From: Lacisediminimonas profundi
Lineage (GTDB): Bacteria > Pseudomonadota > Gammaproteobacteria > Burkholderiales > Burkholderiaceae_D
Length of the DNA: 64,000 bases
Assembly: GCF_008831265.1 (NCBI RefSeq)
Contig: NZ_VTTH01000001.1
Coordinates: 62,001 to 126,000, forward strand
Reading direction: 5' to 3'
A program made the translations under genes and the position numbers. Under the pieces are notes generated by a model, which was given only the letters and a program-made list of their open reading frames with translations, did no database searches and was not told the origin of the DNA. Position 1 is the first letter of the stretch, and each line of letters begins with the position of its first letter. Positions 59,925 to 64,000 of this stretch are shown here, piece by piece.

Positions 59925-62900
59925 ATGACATCGCTATCCAATTTGCCAGTCCAGACCAGCAGCTTCGACACGGGGCCGCTGTCGTGGGTGATGAATGAAA
60001 TCCGCGAGGCGCTGCAGCGTTCGCGCACACTCGTCGACGAGGCGCTGAAACAGGATCCGGAGACGCAGTCGACCTCGCTGCGCCAGGCGCGTTCCTTCCT
60101 GCACCAGGCGCATGGCGCCTTGCAGGTCGTCGACATCGACGGCGTATCCGTGATTACCGACGCCATCGAGAAAATGCTCGACTCCGTGCTGGCCGCAAAG
60201 CCGGTGTTTTCGGAGGGCGTTGCGCGCGCCCATGGCAGCGCTTGCGTCGCCATCGTCGAATATCTCGAAGAATTGCTGTCTGGCGGGATGCAGCAGCCGG
60301 TGCGCCTGTTTCCCTACTACAAGTCGGTGTTGCAGGCTTCCGGTAATGAGAAGGCGCATCCGTCCGACCTGTTCTTCCCCAATCTCGCAATCCGTCCCCA
60401 GCTTCCAGTCGAGCCGCGTCAGGGTGGCGTGGTCGAATTTGCGTCGCTGCGGCAACGGTTCGAGCGTGCGCTACTGCCATTCCTGCGCAGCAGCGATGCC
60501 CAGGGTGAATGCCGTGCCGCTGGCGACATGGCGGCGTTGGTCGCTGAAGTGGAGCGCGCCCAAGCCAGCGCGGAAGCGCGCCGTTTCTGGTGGGTACTGC
60601 GCGGATTTGCCGAAGGCGTTGCCGGTGGAGAGATTCCCGCCGAGCTACACGTCAAGCAGTTGTTCGGCCGCATCAACCTGCAGCTCCGGCGGCTCGCCGA
60701 CGGCAGCCAGGGCGCAGTGGAGCGGCTGGTTCGCGACGCCTTGTTTTTCATCGCAGCAGCGTCCCGCGCCAGCGGCCGCACGGCCCAGGTCAGGAGCGCC
60801 TACCAACTCGATGGCCAGGTGCCGGAAGATTACGAACGGCGGCGCTACGGCCAGGTGGATGGCTCGCTGCTCGCTGCGACACGCGAGCGGCTGAACGAGG
60901 CAAAAAACCTGTGGAGCCGCCTGGTCAGTGGCGACAGCACGGTCGGCGCGCAGTTCGAGAAGGAAATGCAGGCGCTGGCAGATGCCGGGGCCAAGCTGCA
61001 GGCGCCTTCGCTGGAAAAGCTGCTGAGAGAGCTGAACGGTATTGCACGCGCCGCCCATAGCCAGCCGGGCGAAGTGCTGGCGCTGGAAATGGCCGGAAGC
61101 CTGTTGTTCGTCGAGAATGCGCTGAACCATACCAGCCGCCTGTCCGATAGTTTTGCAGAAAGGGCGGAGGCACTGACGGCGCGTCTGCTGTCGGTCGTGG
61201 CAGGGGAACAGCCGGGCGGACAGACGCAGTGGCTGGATGACATGTCGCGCGACGCCCAGCAGAAAGAAACTGTCTCGGTGCTCGCTGGCGAGATGGCCAC
61301 CAGCCTGAGCCAGGTCGAGAAAGGCCTGGAGGAATTCTTTGGCGACTGCACGCGGCGTGCTGCACTGCCGGTGGTCGACGCCACGCTGCACCAGATCGAA
61401 GGCGCCCTCGCCATCCTTGAGCAGGACGATGCGCGGCTGGCGGTGGCCGACACCCGTGCCGCCGTCAGCCGCTTTGCCGCACTGCCGCCGGAGCAGGGGC
61501 CAGACTCATCGGAATCGCACCGCGTTGCCCGCAACCTCGGGGCATTGAGCTTCTTCCTCGAAACCCTGCAGAAGCAACCGAACGCGGCGCGCGAGCGCTT
61601 CAGCTTCGATTCGAATGCCGGTAGTTTCCATGCCAGGATGGCCGACCCTGACCGCTCGGCCGGGCTCGATGTCGTGGTCGATCCGTTGCCCGAACCGGTG
61701 CCCGAATTTTCCGCGTTGCCGGAATTGCCCGAATTGCCCTCGAATACGGCAGCACAGCCGGTTCCGGCCGTCGACTCTGCCGCGATCCCTGCGCTGGAAG
61801 ACCCGGTTCCGTCCTTGCCGTCCCTTGATATTGCGCCGAAGGAAGCGGCCGCCGCTGCCGTGGTCAGCAGCCAATCTCCGGCACCGGCATCAATATCGCA
61901 GCGCGACGCCGAGGTCGACGCCGAACTGCTGGAAATTTTCCTTGGCGAGGCCGAAGAAGTGCTCGAATGCGTGACGACCACGCTGCCCATGCTGGAGGCA
62001 GAGCCGTCCAGCACCGCGCACCTGACCACGCTGCGCCGCTCCTTCCACACGCTCAAGGGCAGTGGCCGCATGGTCGGCCTGAGCGCATTCGGCGATGCGG
62101 CGTGGAGCATCGAGCAAGTATTGAACCTGCGGCTGGCGGATGCGGCACCCGCCACTGCCCCCTTGACAGGCTTGCTGCATGCCGCCACGACGGTACTCGG
62201 GCGTTGGGTTTCCGACCTGCGCACCAGTGGCACATCGGGCTGCACGCCGGATGCGCTGGTGGCGGCTGCACAGCGCGTGAAAGACGGCGCCGATTTCCAC
62301 ATGGACGCCGAAGTACAGATACTTGATGCTGCTGCAGTCGACGCGCCGCCGATTGCCGCCGACCTGCCCGGGCTTGCGTCCGGGGGGCATGCCTTCACGC
62401 TCACCGTCGATGAAGAGATCGTCGCCTCCATGCCATCCGCCGATAGCCTGGATGAGTGGGCGGAGCAAGACGATCGGGTGGCGGTCGCCGAAGATGGCAT
62501 TTCCTTGACCTTCGACATCGGACTGGACAGTCCTGATGCCAGCGGTGAGCGCGCGCTCCCGGTCATTGGCGAGGGCGATGGCGAACTTGCCACCGATTTC
62601 CCGGAGCTCGATGTCGATGCCGACTTGCCGGTCGAGACCGCGCAGACCGGGTTCGATGCGTCGTTCGAACTGTCCGTCGACGAGCCATTGTCCGTAACTC
62701 CGGGCAATGCGAATTTTGGCGCGAATTCTGGTGATGAGCTGCCGGTGTCCGCGCACGGTCAGTCCAGCGATGACGTCGCTGGGGACGAGGCTGACGAGGC
62801 TGGCGAGGACCTGCTTCCGGCGTTCGAGGCCAGCCAGGTAATTGAAGCGGACTTCGAACCTGTCGCGCCCTTCGCGGCAGCACCGGTTGCGCAGGAAAAC

Positions 62901-64000
62901 ATTGCGCGTGTCATCGACCTGGCAGCGGCGCGGCCTGTCGAGCGCCGCATTGACGACAACATCAAGCGCATTGGCACGCTGGAAATCAGCCTGCCGCTGT
63001 ACAACATCTATCTGGCCGAGACAGACGATCTGGTGCGGCTGCTGTCGCATGATTTCGCCGAATGGCGGCACGAGCCCGAGCGGCCGGTCCATACGACTTC
63101 GGTGCATGCGGCGCACTCGCTGGCGGGCAGTTCCGCCACGGTCGGTTTCATGGCCGTGCACGAAATTGCACACGCGCTGGAAATGATCCTGCAATCCCTG
63201 GCGCGCCGTCCGGTCCAGTTGCTGGGATCGGATTTCATGCTGATGCAGCAGTCGGTCGAGCGGATCCGGAGCATGCTGTCCACTTTCGCGCTGGGCGACC
63301 TGCCCGCTGACGAGCCGTCGCTGGTACAGGCGCTGGAAGGCCGGCTGGCGGACATCGGGCTGCGGCCTGGAATTGGCGATGAAGCTGCCGACGCGACCGA
63401 TGCTGATGCGACCGATGTTGCAGGCACGGCCGATCCGGCAGCGACGGCAGATGCGCCCGGGCCGGCAGGCGTGGCCCCCGCACCCGCCTTGCCCGCGCAT
63501 GCGGAACCCGAACCATCGAAGCCGGCCACCGGCGGCTTGCCGGCAGAGTTGCTGCAAAACGACGAACTCGACCCGGACCTGCTACCGATCTTCCTGGAGG
63601 AAGGTCGCGACATGTTGCCGCAGATTGGCCGTGAACTGCGAGCGTGGCAAGCCTCCCTGGCGGATACCGGCCATCCTGCGGCGCTGCTGCGACTGCTGCA
63701 TACGATCAAGGGAAGTGCGCGCATGGCCGGGGCAATGACCTTCGGCCAGCACATGCATGAAATGGAAAGCCGCATCGAGCATATCTGCGGCCTGGGCGCG
63801 CCGACGCGCGATGCGATCGACGATTTGCTTAACCGGCTCGACCTGGCACTGTTCATGTTCGATCGCCTGCAGAATCCGCAGGCCGCAGCATCGGACGTCG
63901 TCACCGGCACGCCGTCGGCGGAGTCCGGTGCAGCGCTGGCTGCGAACCAGCTCGCTGTTTCACAGGGGTCCGGCACGAGCGCGGTCGCCGCATCGCAGGC
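59925..64000 (+). CDS. pilL: Chemosensory hybrid kinase PilL/ChpA, 3' end beyond window
   Basis: A frame from ATG 59925 with no stop to the window edge (1358 codons visible). The N-terminus MTSLSNLPVQTSSFD...LSWVMNEIREALQRS is typical of ChpA-type proteins. At least three phosphotransfer-like domains are visible, with candidate His at about residues 708 (FHTLKGSGRM), 1064 (HAAHSLAGSS) and 1259 (LLHTIKGSARM), plus an HPt-like HQAHGAL near 63. Long Asp/Ala-rich linkers separate them. The kinase, CheW-like and receiver domains should lie past the edge. Starts 63 bases after pilJ. Confidence 0.9.
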   Translation, partial: MTSLSNLPVQTSSFDTGPLSWVMNEIREALQRSRTLVDEALKQDPETQSTSLRQARSFLHQAHGALQVVDIDGVSVITDAIEKMLDSVLAAKPVFSEGVARAHGSACVAIVEYLEELLSGGMQQPVRLFPYYKSVLQASGNEKAHPSDLFFPNLAIRPQLPVEPRQGGVVEFASLRQRFERALLPFLRSSDAQGECRAAGDMAALVAEVERAQASAEARRFWWVLRGFAEGVAGGEIPAELHVKQLFGRINLQLRRLADGSQGAVERLVRDALFFIAAASRASGRTAQVRSAYQLDGQVPEDYERRRYGQVDGSLLAATRERLNEAKNLWSRLVSGDSTVGAQFEKEMQALADAGAKLQAPSLEKLLRELNGIARAAHSQPGEVLALEMAGSLLFVENALNHTSRLSDSFAERAEALTARLLSVVAGEQPGGQTQWLDDMSRDAQQKETVSVLAGEMATSLSQVEKGLEEFFGDCTRRAALPVVDATLHQIEGALAILEQDDARLAVADTRAAVSRFAALPPEQGPDSSESHRVARNLGALSFFLETLQKQPNAARERFSFDSNAGSFHARMADPDRSAGLDVVVDPLPEPVPEFSALPELPELPSNTAAQPVPAVDSAAIPALEDPVPSLPSLDIAPKEAAAAAVVSSQSPAPASISQRDAEVDAELLEIFLGEAEEVLECVTTTLPMLEAEPSSTAHLTTLRRSFHTLKGSGRMVGLSAFGDAAWSIEQVLNLRLADAAPATAPLTGLLHAATTVLGRWVSDLRTSGTSGCTPDALVAAAQRVKDGADFHMDAEVQILDAAAVDAPPIAADLPGLASGGHAFTLTVDEEIVASMPSADSLDEWAEQDDRVAVAEDGISLTFDIGLDSPDASGERALPVIGEGDGELATDFPELDVDADLPVETAQTGFDASFELSVDEPLSVTPGNANFGANSGDELPVSAHGQSSDDVAGDEADEAGEDLLPAFEASQVIEADFEPVAPFAAAPVAQENIARVIDLAAARPVERRIDDNIKRIGTLEISLPLYNIYLAETDDLVRLLSHDFAEWRHEPERPVHTTSVHAAHSLAGSSATVGFMAVHEIAHALEMILQSLARRPVQLLGSDFMLMQQSVERIRSMLSTFALGDLPADEPSLVQALEGRLADIGLRPGIGDEAADATDADATDVAGTADPAATADAPGPAGVAPAPALPAHAEPEPSKPATGGLPAELLQNDELDPDLLPIFLEEGRDMLPQIGRELRAWQASLADTGHPAALLRLLHTIKGSARMAGAMTFGQHMHEMESRIEHICGLGAPTRDAIDDLLNRLDLALFMFDRLQNPQAAASDVVTGTPSAESGAALAANQLAVSQGSGTSAVAASQ

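Overview
The window is a stretch of GC-rich bacterial chromosome that reads as a betaproteobacterium of the order Burkholderiales, most likely Oxalobacteraceae or a close relative. This rests on the housekeeping gene order: ispB divergent from rplU-rpmA-obgE-proB; a cytochrome-assembly-like gene, PP0621, pilS, pilR and ampD in a row; aroQ-accB-accC-prmA-DUF3426 on one strand; TonB-like, aroE, mtgA; hemL-thiD against rubredoxin; pilG-pilH-pilI-pilJ-pilL. It is also supported by two lysine/alanine-rich DNA-binding proteins. Species cannot be named from the sequence alone. No insertion sequence, prophage, CRISPR array or integrase was seen.

Layout. (1) 1-14267, all on the + strand: a tightly packed catabolic cluster with two acyl-CoA dehydrogenases, two acyl-CoA ligases, an MmgE/PrpD protein, an orphan dihydrolipoyl dehydrogenase, a TetR regulator, three SDRs, a quinone oxidoreductase, an APH-fold phosphotransferase and a glutathione transferase. 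Its second half (APH kinase, acyl-CoA dehydrogenase, SDR, ligase) has the gene content of the levulinate/4-hydroxyacid (lva) pathway of Pseudomonas. (2) 14331-14520: tRNA-Pro(CGG) with its terminator. (3) 14571-26687: ispB, ribosomal proteins L21/L27, obgE, proB, a CNP1-like lipoprotein, rppH, proS, a lytic transglycosylase, a Kef-type antiporter, a SWIB-domain protein and ffh. (4) 26838-31681: membrane protein, PP0621, pilS-pilR (type IV pilus transcription control) and ampD. (5) 31682-36243: class Ia ribonucleotide reductase nrdA-nrdB behind a long leader with promoter, NrdR-like boxes and hairpins. (6) 36244-37024: a 781-base gap that looks like it encodes a small RNA (consensus promoter and intrinsic terminator, no convincing protein). 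(7) 37025-53440: histone H1-like protein, YggT, YggU, a PfkB kinase, DUF3426, prmA, accC, accB, aroQ, a TlpA-like thioredoxin, mpl, an esterase, an RNB exoribonuclease, TonB-like, aroE, mtgA and corA. (8) 53571-64000: hemL, a divergent thiD, rubredoxin and the Pil chemosensory operon, with pilL running off the window.

Functional links. PilS-PilR and PilGHIJL both serve type IV pili (pilin transcription and twitching control). AmpD, MtgA, Mpl, IspB and the lytic transglycosylase belong to cell-wall synthesis and recycling. AccB and AccC form the biotin half of acetyl-CoA carboxylase. AroQ and AroE are shikimate-pathway steps. The first 14 kb appears to activate an organic acid to its CoA thioester and oxidise it towards central metabolism; the natural substrate is not readable from the sequence.
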